Below, piece after piece: positions 25,141 to 36,099 of a stretch of DNA of 64,000 nt. Source of the stretch: Chrysopilus asiliformis (lineage: Eukaryota > Arthropoda > Insecta > Diptera > Rhagionidae); contig OZ035960.1 of the NCBI GenBank assembly GCA_964034945.1, positions 21,997,487 through 22,061,486 on the forward strand. The letters are read 5' to 3'. The position numbers and the translations under genes were made by a program. How positions within the stretch are numbered: the first letter of the stretch is position 1; every line of letters begins with the position of its first letter. The notes under the pieces were generated by a model. That model searched no databases. It was given only the letters and a program-made list of their open reading frames with translations, and was not told the DNA's origin.

Positions 25141-25233
25141 AGAGACGCAAATCGTTATCGTAACGTAATGAAACAACAAAATTATTTTGCGGGTTTTTCT
25201 TTAAAACTAAGCTATAATGTTATAGGAAGGGTA

Positions 25234-25358
25234 TAAGCGAAACGGTATGCTAATTCCCGGTCTAATTCCAGGTTTTATTGGAAAGTTTCCAGTTCGCTGT
25301 GATAAATGTACTAAACGTATTAGAATTAGCATGCGATTAGACCGTTTCACACACGCTC
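25234..25358. mobile_element. Short inverted-repeat element (copy 2)
   Basis: About 125 bp with ends 'gcgaaacggtatgctaattc' and 'gaattagcatgcgattagac', 'cgtttcac'. It shares the core 'ttattggaaagtttcc', 'ttcgctgtgataaat' with the element in the AFG2 intron (11525-11660). Non-coding. Confidence 0.7.
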
Positions 25359-25835
25359 GTTACAATAACGAAAAACGTAACCAAAACCGACTTTTGTTAT
25401 TTCATTAAATGGCGACTCACAATATGTATATTCCAAAAATATAACAAATCTTTAAAACAAAAACCTATGATTTTAACGAAATATTCCCGGTAGTCTAAAA
25501 GTTAATATCAAATTCTAATACCTAGGCTCTGATTCCATGGATTCCATGAAAGTAGAGAACAAAATAAATTGTAGAATTCTTGTTTCATAGAAAATCGAAA
25601 TTGTGGAAACTCACGCTTAGCGACGAAGAAGTCGGCTTTAGGGATTCCTAATGTCTGACACTTTATTTCGCGAAATCTATTCTTCGACACATATTTTCAA
25701 ATTCGAAATTTCGGGACAGACTGATGGTTTCAAGTTCTTCAACCAAAGATAAGTCAATTGTAATGTATATATATATAAGAAAACACATGAATATATTTGA
25801 ATATTTAAATTTAAAAAATACACAAAGAGGTGTTT

Positions 25836-26392
25836 TTGGACAAAAATTCAATTTTCCATTTGTTGCGAGCACTAATAATTGCTTCGAGTAGCTCACAACT
25901 GATAATAACTGATTGTTTCGCAAGATAAGTGTTTTTCACTTTTGAAAAACCACAATAAGTAAGTCGAAATCAGAGACAACACACAACAAATTCCAACTGA
26001 TAATGAGAAAATCTCCCCAGGTAACATATAAAATAAAGTTTCCTCTATTGATTGGCCAGTTTTAATTCGATTTTCCGAAAGTATTCAACGTTTCTTCATT
26101 ATATTTAAGCACATAATCTGGAAGTGCTCGTTGAGTCGTTGGGATTAGTTTGTAGTAAAGTGTCGTTGCTAAAGGATCTCGACGTATTGTAAGTTTCGGG
26201 ACGATTAATTGGATTAATTACGGTGTCCAACTACCGCACAAAAAGTGTGAATCATTTCCAACCGTTGGATTTACTTGAGCGCGACGAGTGGAATCAGTTT
26301 TGGTGTACATTAAACGTTGGATTTGCCTCCCTACTATAACTCTTTGGTACCTATAGTTAATTCACAAAGGCGACCATCTCTATTAAGCGAAA
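25836..26392 (+). repeat. Duplicated 5' flank of the PLCXD locus (copy 1)
   Basis: This flank resembles 31988-32573 (shared: 'attgattggccagttttaat', 'tcgattttccgaaagtattc', 'aaaggatctcgacgtattgt'). The duplication therefore carried the promoter and leader region with the first exon. Copy 2 has small indels, for example a block present only at about 32415-32440. Confidence 0.85.
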
Positions 26393-27773
26393 ATGGTCAA
26401 AAAAATTCGTTGTTTACTGTCGCTGTTCATGCTGCTCAGTGTTTTGTTTGCAAACAGCGAGGCTCGTGCGATACCGGATTCAAGTCAAAATGCATTAAAA
26501 CTAGCTTTGACGATCAGTGCTGAGACTCGAAATCTGGAGATTTCATGGGTAAATGCCCGTCTAGAGGCCGGGGATACGATAATTTTGACCAGAAGTGAAC
26601 CGAAAAATTTCAGCCAATCGATGACTACAGAGGCAAGAAATGAATATTGGATGTCTAATAATTCGACAGAAGAAGCCGCATATGTGGTGACTCCTGCGAA
26701 TGCTGAGGACTGGGTCCGCACTAACATCGTCTTTAATTTCTCGCTGTCGACTAGTATCGATGTAAACACCACTTGTTACGCCTATTGGTTAAGCTACGTA
26801 AGCGCAAATGGGGAGATCCTGCACTCTCGAAAAAATGGAGTCGATTACGCACCGAAAGGGAGTTTGAGGGAGTCCATCACCTATTGGAGAAAATCGAGCA
26901 CCGGGCTAGGAGTTCACAACAATTCCTTATGGGTGTTAATTTTTAACAATTTTTCGGTGTTAAACCAATTTATTACCAAGAAAAAAAACCTCACAAATTC
27001 TCTTTTTTTTGCAAGCATTTGAGATGTTTTGAGTTTTTTTTCGTGTTTCTAAAGTTAATATTACTTGTTAAAAACTTTTCTTACATGTCTCTGCCGGGAC
27101 TCGAACACGGGACCTCCGAATTGTAAACCATTTGCCTTCCCAATAGGCTGTTGAAGCCAATTGGCAAGCCTCTTCTAAACGTGAACACCCTTTACAATTA
27201 AATAACTCCTAAAAGAAGTTGCAGTGAATTTTTGACTCCTTTTCGGAGTTCATTTAAAATTTAGGTCAAAACGGTGTTAAATTGAATATTTAGCTCCGTA
27301 AAATACAAATATAAAAATAACTCCGCGCTACGGTGTTAAACTTTTAGCTATGTTTTCAGGCGGAGTTAATTCGTCCCCGGATTTTTTCGAGAGTGTGGCA
27401 ACGAGCTGTATCAAGGCATATCCTAGATGGATGAACGAGATGCGTTCAAGGATCGAGAACTTCCGCGTTCGAGATCTTTTCATACCTGGCAGCCACGATT
27501 CCGGGGCTTATCGACCCAACTTTAATCTAAATCGGGAGACTTTAGTGACCAAGTACTCCTTGGCGCAGGATGATGATATTAAGGGTCAATTATTGCATGG
27601 TATCCGGTATTTGGATATTCGCGTCGCTTATTATAGTAATTCAAAGGAGTTATTCTGGATCAACCATGGGATTACGAAACAGCGGCCACTAAGCGAAGCT
27701 CTACAACAAGTACGAGAATTCGTTCTAGCAACTAATGAAATTGTTATTTTTGGAATTAAGGAATTCCCAGTTG
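26393..27773 (+). pseudogene. Broken copy of secreted PI-PLC X-domain gene
   Basis: Homologous to exon 1 of the intact gene at 32574-33462, more than 90% alike by eye. Disruptions: (1) a 574-bp inverted-repeat element sits in the exon at 26822-27395 and brings a stop 200 codons after the ATG; (2) 28 codons present in the intact copy after the KNFS motif are missing in frame; (3) the conserved VILDVQEF block reads VIFGIKEF; (4) exons 2 and 3 were not found downstream. The signal peptide, GSHDSG and INHG motifs and the GTAAGT donor at 27774 survive. The promoter is also duplicated, so the copy may be transcribed. I call it a pseudogene and not a functional paralogue. Confidence 0.9.
26822..27395 (+). 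mobile_element. 574-bp CACTCTCG-ended element inside PLCXD exon
   Basis: Ends are CACTCTCGAAAAAAT and its reverse complement. It interrupts the sequence 'gagatcctggcaacg' (intact in the paralogue at 33080-33094), duplicating TG on both sides. The interior carries, on its minus strand, a tRNA-like segment with a B-box-like TGTTCGAGTCC. No protein is encoded. A second, inverted copy sits 508 bp downstream. TA-like duplication and TIRs suggest mobilisation by a Tc1/mariner-type enzyme; this class assignment is inference. Confidence 0.9.
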
Positions 27774-27903
27774 GTAAGTTTTTTTTATATAATTTTTTAA
27801 AATATATGTTCATATGGGTGGCGACATTTCTTGGTCATATCCTTTTTTTTACGAAATTTGGAAAATTATAACTTGTACAAAAAGGCAATTAGCCTTATAT
27901 GTA

Positions 27904-28482
27904 CACTCTCGAAAAAATCCGAGGACGAATTAACTCCACCTGAAAACATAGCTAAAAGTTTAACACCGTAGCGCGGAGTTATTTTTACATTTGTATTTTA
28001 CGGAGCTAAATATTCAATTTAACACCGTTTTGACCTAAATTTTAAATGAACTCCGAAAAGGAGTCAAAAATTCACTACAACTCGTTTTAGGAGTTATTTA
28101 ATTGTAAAGGGTGTTCACGTTTAGAAGAGGCTTGCCAATTGGCTTCAACAGCCTATTGGGAAGGCAAATGGTTTACAATTCGAGAGGGTCCCGTGTTCGA
28201 GTCCCGGCAGAGACATGCAAGAAAAGTTTTTTAACAAGTCAATATTAACTTTGAAAACACGAAAAAAAAACTCAAAACATCTCAAATGCTTGCAAAAAAA
28301 GAGAATTTGCGAGGTTTTTTTGCCATCTAATAAGTTGGTTTAACACCGAAAAATTGTCAAAAATTAACACCCATAAGGAATTGTTGTGAACTCCCTAGCC
28401 CGGTGCTCGATTTTCTCCAATAGGTGATGGACTCCCTCAAACTCCCTTTCGGTGCGTAATCGACTCCATTTTTTCGAGAGTG
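27904..28482 (-). mobile_element. 579-bp CACTCTCG-ended element, inverted copy
   Basis: Near-identical to the reverse complement of 26822-27395. It is flanked by TA at 27902-27903 and 28483-28484. It lies in what was intron 1 of the PLCXD pseudocopy. It contains the tRNA-like segment at about 28131-28215 in plus orientation. Confidence 0.9.
28131..28215 (+). other. tRNA-like segment within the inverted-repeat element
   Basis: An A-box-like 'tggcttcaacagcctattgg' is followed about 40 bp later by 'gtgttcgagtcccggc', close to the RNA polymerase III B box (GGTTCGANTCC). Spacing is tRNA-like. The 5' and 3' acceptor arms do not pair well, so it is not an intact tRNA gene. The same segment is present inverted in the copy at 26822-27395 (about 27090-27180). 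Confidence 0.6.
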
Positions 28483-28749
28483 TAGATAATAAAATTGAAT
28501 TGAATTGAATTGAAATTGGCTAAGATTGTCGATGGATAATTTCTAATAGTATTTGTTAACATCTTTAGATTCCAAAATTTATTCAATAATCTGAATGATA
28601 AGTCAGTCTAACATTTTAACTACTAGAAATTAAGCTGTAGAAGTTTTGAAACAATTTCAATTCCGTATTTTTGTGATTTACTCCGAAGCTACGCATCTTT
28701 CAATAGTCTCATGTATGTATGACACAAAATTTCTTCATTTCCCGCTAGA

Positions 28750-29060
28750 GTGACCTTTACTGGGGTGAAACGATGACAAATTTACTGGGATAAAATAGTA
28801 AAGTATCAGAATCAGGTAGAATTTTTTGGAAAATGAGAAAAATATAAAATACTGGCACGAGATCAATAATTCTTCAGTAAATATTTACTGTATTATCAGT
28901 AAAATTTACTGTTTTGCAGTTTGCAGTAAATTTGACTGTCGTTCAGTAAATTTTACTGGGAAAACAATAAATAAAAAAAAATATTTACTTTTCGCTGAGA
29001 AATTTACAGGGAATAGAGCGTCTATGGTTAAGAGTATAGTGGCCAAAAATGCTCTCAGCG
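28750..29060. repeat. Cluster of CAGTAAATTTTACTG-type palindromes
   Basis: Words such as 'ttcagtaaatatttactg', 'cagtaaaatttactg' and 'cagtaaattttactg' recur at least five times in 250 bp. Several are self-complementary. Unknown nature, possibly the core of an inverted-repeat element. A related block with 'gtaaaatttactattttg' lies near 36050. Confidence 0.6.
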
Positions 29061-29164
29061 CAGCATTTTAATTTCCGTCATCTGCACTATATTGCAACGT
29101 CACAATTTACTACAACCTATTCTTGTTTCTGTTATCCTTAAAAGAAATTGACCTCTTAACAGAA

Positions 29165-29470
29165 TAGAAAATACAATTAAACCAGTTTAGTAACAATCCG
29201 TTCATGTTATTGATATCTTATCAAGCATTATTAATAAAATTGATTAACATTTTTTTATTTTAGTTAAAAATATTTGAATGTCATTATCTCAAGTAGGTGT
29301 TTCTTGAGAGCATGAAGTCGCATTATTTTGAGAAATTGAAAAGTTCTTGAGTGATAATTTAAAAAACGTTTTTTCTGTGACTTTTTTGCTTTGTCACGTT
29401 GAACGATTTCCATAAACATCGCTGGCATTGAAAGAATAATTATTGAAATTTTGTGTCATTTGAAATTAAT
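29165..29470. repeat. Dispersed direct repeat, copy 2
   Basis: Partner of 24800-25140, in the same orientation, about 75-80% alike by eye. Non-coding. Confidence 0.7.
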
Positions 29471-29537
29471 TAATTTCTCTCTGAATTGCGGAATGATATT
29501 CTCATTCCAAGGTTATTTATTATGTTAGGCACTGATA

Positions 29538-30230
29538 CACTCAGCGAAAACTTTTAAGAGATTGATACAAAATTTTAATAAAGTTGTTAAATTTTAATAA
29601 ATTGTTTTTATCAAATCAATAAAATTTTATCAATTAAATGAGCAATTTCTTTATCAGATTAACAAACCCATTGTTAACAAAATTGTTTTTATCAAGTTGC
29701 TAAATGTTTTATTAGATAAGAATTACCCGTTTTACTTATGTAACCAAATCCTTTTGTTAATTTGAATTTCTTTCAATTTGAAAGTTCGGTGTTATCAAAT
29801 TAATAATAAGAATTATCAAATTGATAAACATTTTGTAAGACAGCAAAAAAAGAGGCTAAAATTTTGCTATATTTGAAAATTCAATTAAAAACTTGTACTA
29901 AAATATCATCGACAATCATTCATAGTTTCCATTTTTCCTGAACATTGTGAAATTAGTTCGAACATCGAAGACTAATTATATGGAATGTCATGTATTTCTG
30001 AGAGAAAATATAGAAACACACTTAAGAAAAACAAAAAAAAGAAATGTGCAAGTTAATGCTTTGTTGAGTGACGCTGAGGAGAAATTTCCCTTGTGGTAAT
30101 TCTGATTTTCACCAATTTGATAAAGCCTGTTATCAATTTGATAAAGCCCTTTTACATGACTCGAAATTGTTAATGATTTTGCCAGAATCGTTGCTATTTT
30201 TATCAGACTGATAATATTTTTCGCTAGCTG
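29538..30230. mobile_element. TTGATAAA-rich element with CACTCAGCG / CGCTAGCTG ends
   Basis: Starts TA|CACTCAGCGAAAA and ends TTTTTCGCTAGCTG|TA, so imperfect terminal repeats with a TA duplication (693 bp). The body is full of 'ttgataaa'/'tttatcaa' words. Non-coding. The left end resembles those of the CACTCAG and CACTCTC families. Confidence 0.5.
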
Positions 30231-31004
30231 TATATTGGGTGTCCATATTTGGCTGACATGGAATAATAACGAAACAATAAATTTTATTTACATAACATGA
30301 CTCGGATGAACATTAAAATGTGCCGCAGGCGAAATTTTTCTTAAATATAATGAAGCACAATGATTTAAACAAATGCAACTAGAATTTATAAAAGTCAAGT
30401 GATTTTTTGAACAAATCGTAAACAAATGATGATATTGGGAGTTTTTGTTGATTTTTTTTTTTGATTCATCACAAGTGATTTAAATTTTTTGGTTAGCTAA
30501 ACTTTAACTTGTGCCTCATGTAAGTGCTTTAGAAACTGTGATTTTTTGTATTAACATTCATATTTGCATGCAAATTAAAAAAAATCCATCTACATTTCAA
30601 CGCATGTAATAAAAGTGAATTTCTTAACGTCTACAAAAATCTCTACATTCTGGAAGGCATCAAATTTAATCAAATTAGGTACTCCTTGATGCAATAAAAT
30701 GTGTGTGAAGTATGTTCGTACGTCCGTTAATTGAATGGGAATTGATTTTAATAAAAATGTTACACACTCTCCATAGGCGATTTCATTCATTCATATGAGA
30801 ATGAATTTAATATTATACACATTTTTAAATCTCCGAAGAGAAATATCAATGAAACGTGGAACATATCTCCCAAGTAGCATAGATTAGTTGTGGCAACGTC
30901 GAATTTATGGTTTGGTTGATTTTATAAGAGTTCACATTTTAGCCACCTTTCAGTGATTAGGGTTTATTTACACAAAACATTACATATGTTTTCGTTTTCG
31001 TACA

Positions 31005-31210
31005 GTAAAGTTTAGGGGTTCCTTTATTCCGCGAACAACAAGATTTTGGAACGATTTACCATCCAATGTGTTCCCCCAGGACTATAACTCGCAGAAGTTC
31101 AAGGAGAACATAAACCGGCATCTCCTTTTGTCCTTCCGATCATCCTGAGCTGTGCTTCGGAATTAAAGGGTCTTCCCCTAAGCTCTGGCTTGAACTATAA
31201 AAAAAAATTT
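31005..31210 (+). mobile_element. 3' remnant of a LINE (Jockey/CR1-type ORF2 end)
   Basis: 48 codons from 31005 to the TGA at 31148 give an IPRTTRFWNDLPSNVFP ... FKENINRHL pattern. This is the characteristic C-terminal tail of non-LTR retrotransposon ORF2 proteins in insects. It is followed by about 50 bp of UTR and a short A-run near 31199-31207. The 5' part is missing, so this is a dead-on-arrival copy. Confidence 0.85.
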
Positions 31211-31987
31211 GAGGGAAGAGAGGGTCTGCGATAGTTTTACGGCGGTATTAGCTTCCATACAAAAAAATCCTAAAACAAACACAGCGAAATTCAAGTTCTA
31301 ATCCTACTCAAACGAACCATGCAGCTACAAGCGTTTTTCTTGAAAACGGTTGGTAAAATCTAAATATTTGAAATTAAATGTTTACATCTTAGTGTTATAT
31401 CATGTGAAATTGGTAAACATTTTCCTTTCTCGTCATATACAGTTACACATTTTTTTGCGGTTTTCTCGGAAACAGTTTTTTTTTCAAATGATCATAATCC
31501 TGCTATTTTTTTAAATATCGGCGCAATTCATAACATCTGAAATACCATCTTGTTTAACGGATTTTTTAGTATAAAAGAAATTGATTCTTAAAGAAAATGT
31601 GCTGGTCAGGCAGAGCATGTTAACTGGGCAGACATAATCAGCCTTCTCATTTTCAGTTTCAAGAAAAATACCACTTAAATCTCAGCAATTCTCCAGTCTA
31701 AGATGATCTTTAGTTGGAACCGAATCTAGTGTCCAAGCGAATCCCAAGTCAGCTAGATTCTTGAAGTTAAGTGCGAAATGGCGAAATTATGTTGATCGTG
31801 TCCAGTAGTTTTTGTTGTAGTCCGTGATACTAGTATTAATGACATGATACGATTGTGATACAGAAAGATGACGACTTCAACATAGTTGATGGATCCAATC
31901 ATGTTGTCAGCAATGATCATTGATTCTCGGTAGTGTTTTTGCGGTTCTCCCCATTGCTTTGCTGGCGTGGTTGTGCGGTCAAAGTTT

Positions 31988-32573
31988 AGACAAAATCCAA
32001 TTTCGCCTTTGTTGCGAGCATCACTAGTGCTGCGAGTAGCTTATAAGTAATAATACCTCATTGTTTTGCCAAATAAGTGTTTTTCACCTTTAAAAAACAC
32101 ATCAAGCAATTCGAATTCAGACAAAACACACAAAAAACTCGCACTGATAATGAGAAAATCTCCCCATAGTAGGTAGCATATAAAAAAAGTTTTCTCTATT
32201 GATTGGCCAGTTTTAATTCGATTTTCCGAAAGTATTCAACGTTTTTAAATCTAGTGGGCAGCTCCAAGCATATAATTTGGAAGTGCTCGTTGAATCGTTG
32301 GGATTAGTTTGTAGTAAAGTGTCGTTACTAAAGGATCTCGACGTATTGTAAGTTTCGGGACGATTAATTGGATTAATTACGGTGTCCAACTAGCGCATAA
32401 AAAGTGTGAATCATTTGGTGTGAGAAGATAGAACTATTCCAACCGTTGGATTTACTTGAGCGCGACGAGTGGAATCAGTTTTTGTGTACATTAAACGTTG
32501 GATTTGCCTCCCTACTATAACTCTTTGGTACCTATAGTTAATTTACAAAGGCGACCTTGTCTATCAAGCGAAA
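31988..32573 (+). repeat. Duplicated 5' flank of the PLCXD locus (copy 2)
   Basis: Counterpart of 25836-26392. It presumably carries promoter and leader for the intact gene. A short in-frame ATG frame at 32498 overlaps the main start in another frame and looks accidental. Confidence 0.8.
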
Positions 32574-35500
32574 ATGGTCAAAAAAATTCGTTGTTTACTG
32601 TCGCTGTTCGTGCTGCTCAGTGTTTTGTTTGCAAACAGCGAGGCTCGTGCGATACCGGATTCAAGTCAAAATGCATTAAAACTAGCTTTGACGATCAGTG
32701 CTGAGACTCGAAATCTGGAGATTTCATGGGTAAATGCCCGTCTAGAGGCCGGGGATACGATAATTTTGACCAGAAGTGAACCGAAAAATTTCAGCAAGTT
32801 CCAAGTCAGCGAAATCATTAACGTGCCCAGCAGCAACGCAAACTATGAGGCGAGCGGAGATGAAGCGAGTGGCTTTGGCCAATTGATGACTCCAGAGGCA
32901 AGAAATGAATATTGGATGTCTAATAATTCGACAGAAGAAGCCGCATATGTGGTGACTCCCGCAAATGCTGAGGACTGGATCCGCACAAACATCGTCTTTA
33001 ATTACTCGCTGTCGACTAGTATCGATGTAAACACCACTTGTTACGCCTATTGGTTAAGCTACGTAAGCGCAAATGGGGAGATCCTGGCAACGAGCTGTAT
33101 TAAGGCATATCCTAGATGGATGAACGAGATGCGTTCAAGGATCGAAAATTTCCGCGTTCGAGATCTTTTCATACCTGGCAGCCACGATTCCGGGTCTTAT
33201 CGACCCAACTTTAATCTAAATCGGGAGACTTTAGTGACCAAGTACTCCTTGACGCAGGATGATGATATTACGGGTCAATTATTGCATGGTATCCGGTATT
33301 TGGATATTCGCGTCGCTTATTATCGTAATTCAGATGAGCTATTCTGGATCAACCATGGGATTACGAAACAGAGGCCACTAAGCGAAGCTCTACAACAAGT
33401 ACGAGAATTCGTTCTAGCAACTAATGAAATTGTTATTTTGGATGTTCAGGAATTCCCAGTTGGTAAGTTTCTTTTTCAAAGTAGGAATATATATTCAAAT
33501 GTGTAGCAATAATTCTAGGTCCTTAGCCGCTTTTTTCGTTCTTTAAAATGTGGAAAATTTGCTAAGATCGTTTGTGGACAATTACAGATAGTATTTGTTA
33601 ATATGTTAAGATTAACGGACTTCCTGAATACTTTGGGTAATAAGTCTAACATTTTAACTAATAGTCGATCTGTAGACCATTTTTCAGTAGATTTTTGGAT
33701 TTTCGAATTTTACACCCACGGGCATCTAAAGATATTTTCTCTAATAAGGATTTTAAATGTTCGCCTTCCTAAAATAAGGTCATCTATTCAACGATTGTGT
33801 TAATTTCTACACTCAGAAAAATGTCAGGTCAACTTTTTGTCAGGTTAACTCTGACCTCTAGCTGGCTGACAGAGGTTTCCATTACATGACATTACATCCT
33901 CGAAATGCCTATCAGCTCCCAATGCCCTACTTCACCTGCTCTTAGCTTAATTTCAGAATTTCTCCGGCAACAGGTCAACACAAGTTTTACTTTTCCTCAT
34001 GCAGGCGAACGCGCGCCTCGCATAGGCTAAATTTTCCTGCCCGAGGCCAATTACGACATATGTAGGTCGTCGAGTTAGCCTCCATTTTTCTGAGTGTAGG
34101 TGTCCACAAAAACATTGCGGACCCAAAAATTGTTGGATTTTTGTGGACACCTAGAAATTAACATTGATCGAGTGATTTTCGATTTGAAGCTTTTGAAAGC
34201 AAATAAGATAAAAATTCGTTTTTTTTGGTAAAATTTTCTACTTTTCCTTTATTGAAGTAATTATAAAATGTTTCAAGATGCTTTTCTTATCGTATTAACC
34301 CTGGACCCGTGTACTATAAAATTTCCATTTATCGTGTACTTGGGCACTCAGTGCCCAGATGCAATTCCAATAGAAAATGTATGGCTGGTTTGTTTAAAAA
34401 CCATAAAAATTGGTTTATTCGTTAAACAAGTAGAAATACAATGGGAAAATATAATTTGCAAAAATCAACTGAGAATATAGACCACCTTGTAAGCTCGCGA
34501 ATCTGGTACTCGATTTCTCCAACAAATCATGTACTCCAAGAAAGACAATGCAATACATGACAACAATACAATATAAATAATATAACAATACAATATATTA
34601 TCTGCATACAAGAAAAATCTTAAAAGGGGAAAAACCCAAAGCTGTAATCAAAATAAAAACCAAATTCATACAAAATGTACTGACTTGGGCACTGAGTGCC
34701 CAAGTACACGATATTACGCTTTTTTTTTTGACACCTTCCACAACCCCCCCGAAGATATGTAATTTGGATTTTTTTTTTGTTTTTGTACTCTAAATTTCAG
34801 TATCTTTCAGAAATATATTGCATTTCATCATATTCTTTATTAAAAATATGATTAATTTCGGTTTGAAAATCGTTCTGGGCACTCAGTGCCCAGTACACGG
34901 GTCCAGGGTTAATGTTACAAAAACTTTTATTTGACAAAAAAGTTCTGCGATTTCCTCCATGATTTTCTTATAACTTCTTATAATAAAATGTTTTCCGCAC
35001 TGAGGTTTTATTTTAAAAAATTGATTTTTTTGACACTTTGGGAATCATTTTAATGAAGATTTTTTTGTTTAATTTATTCATACAAAATTTTTTTAATTGT
35101 TATTTTTTATGTCTGAATAATTTAGAATCATTATGTTTTTTAGGATTCGGCAAGACGCTAGACATACATCGACTTTTAGTAAAATTTATTGAGGAAAGAA
35201 TTGGTGATTTGATGGTGGATCCAAGTTTATCGTGGCAGGCGAAACTAAAGGAAATTTGGCACCGCAAATCAAATATCATTGTCGCATATGATTATTTACA
35301 AGTAGTCGATGAGTTCCCATCACTTCTATTCAGAGCAGTTGAACAGAAATGGGGCAATGTTCAGACTTGGGAAACACTTGAACAGTTCTTGATACGCTCC
35401 AACCAACAATCAGTTCTGTAAGATTTCTATAAATGATTCTAAGAATTTTTATTTTGTCGTATTTTGAGTTTTTGATAATCTTGAATTTACTACGTCTTTT

Positions 35501-35742
35501 TATTTAGAAGATTCACAAGTCGACCAGTGGCTGATATGGCTGAACTGACGCCTGATGCTTGGGGAGTTGTTACTGATAAATACGGAGGTCTGCGAAGAAT
35601 GGCAGATAATGTAAATTCAAAGGTTTCCAAACTTTATCGCGATGACTTGGGTCATAGTGCCAATATTGTGGCAGTTGATTTCTTTAGAGGGACTACGATA
35701 GTCGAGACAGCGCTACAATGGAATTCAAAGCGGGTTGTATAG
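32574..35742 (+). CDS. Secreted PI-PLC X-domain protein (PLCXD-like)
   Basis: Three exons, 32574-33462, 35144-35417 and 35508-35742, with GT-AG borders and phases 1 and 2, giving 465 residues. Seen: a signal peptide (LLSLFVLLSVLFA); a ~150-residue N-terminal region typical of the insect family; then a PI-PLC X domain with GSHDSG (His204), the second histidine in FWINHGI (His261) and the EIVILDVQEF strand. The C-terminal part carries FRGTTIVETALQWN. Known: PLCXD proteins keep the two catalytic histidines of bacterial PI-PLC; the substrate of the secreted insect forms is not established. Intron 1 (1681 bp) contains a CACTCAG-family element and a piggyBac-like element. A broken paralogue lies about 6 kb upstream. 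Confidence 0.9.
33810..34096 (-). mobile_element. 287-bp CACTCAGAAAAATG-family element, copy 1
   Basis: Perfect-type ends: TA|CACTCAGAAAAATGTCAGG at the left and CCATTTTTCTGAGTG|TA at the right, with TA at 33808-33809 and 34097-34098. A second full copy lies inverted at 45827-46129. A third begins at 63951 and runs off the window. A 40-50-codon open frame on one strand is kept in both full copies. Lies in PLCXD intron 1. Confidence 0.92.
34299..34908. mobile_element. piggyBac-like non-autonomous element (TTAA)
   Basis: TTAA at 34295-34298 and 34909-34912 flanks inverted ends CCCTGGACCCGTGTAC / GTACACGGGTCCAGGG. This is the piggyBac pattern: TTAA duplication and ends starting CCC. 610 bp, no transposase. 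Subterminal palindromes GGGCACTCAGTGCCC occur near both ends, with one more near 34685-34700. Lies in PLCXD intron 1. Confidence 0.9.
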
Positions 35743-36099
35743 GATTTATTAAAAAAATAGTTTTTTTTTCTAATTAATAAATGTTTTTAGAAAAATTTAT
35801 GAGGAATTTTTTACTTGGTTATAATTTGTTAAGAAAATTTAATCAATTTTTAACCAGATTGAGAAAATATGTGGACAGGTTGGGGCATTTTATCATAATT
35901 CTTGCATTTGCCAATATTCTTTAAGGTCACATATTTACACTTAGAAAAATTTAACTATTTTATACTGGGGAATCGCGATTTTTACTAAAATAGTTAATTT
36001 CAATTACAAAAATAGTCAAAGTCGACAATTTTTATAAGGAATTTAATTTCTTAGTAGTAAAATTTACTATTTTGTATTTAAATTGATATATCATATAAA

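Larger units (their letters stand above)
23791..25835. other. Spacer between CIP2A and the PLCXD pseudocopy
   Basis: About 2 kb. It holds the presumed CIP2A promoter, a dispersed repeat at about 24820-25130 and a short inverted-repeat element at 25234-25358. The 24139-24483 open frame (114 codons) shows no family signal. Confidence 0.55.
28485..31987. other. Spacer between the two PLCXD copies
   Basis: The first ~140 bp (to about 28625) still match intron 1 of the intact copy ('agtatttgttaa', 'agtctaacattttaactaat'). After that no PLCXD exon 2/3 sequence is seen. The stretch contains CAGTAAAT-type repeats (28750-29060), the dispersed repeat (29165-29470), an inverted-repeat element (29538-30230) and a LINE remnant (31005-31210). 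Confidence 0.6.

Noticed and set aside
26317..26523. Second ATG frame overlapping the PLCXD start (also at 32498)
   Set aside because: Out-of-frame overlap conserved only because the two loci are recent duplicates. Composition is not protein-like beyond that.
28131..28215. Functional tRNA gene
   Set aside because: Box-B-like sequence is present, but acceptor arms do not pair and it is duplicated inside a transposable element. Kept only as a tRNA-like segment.
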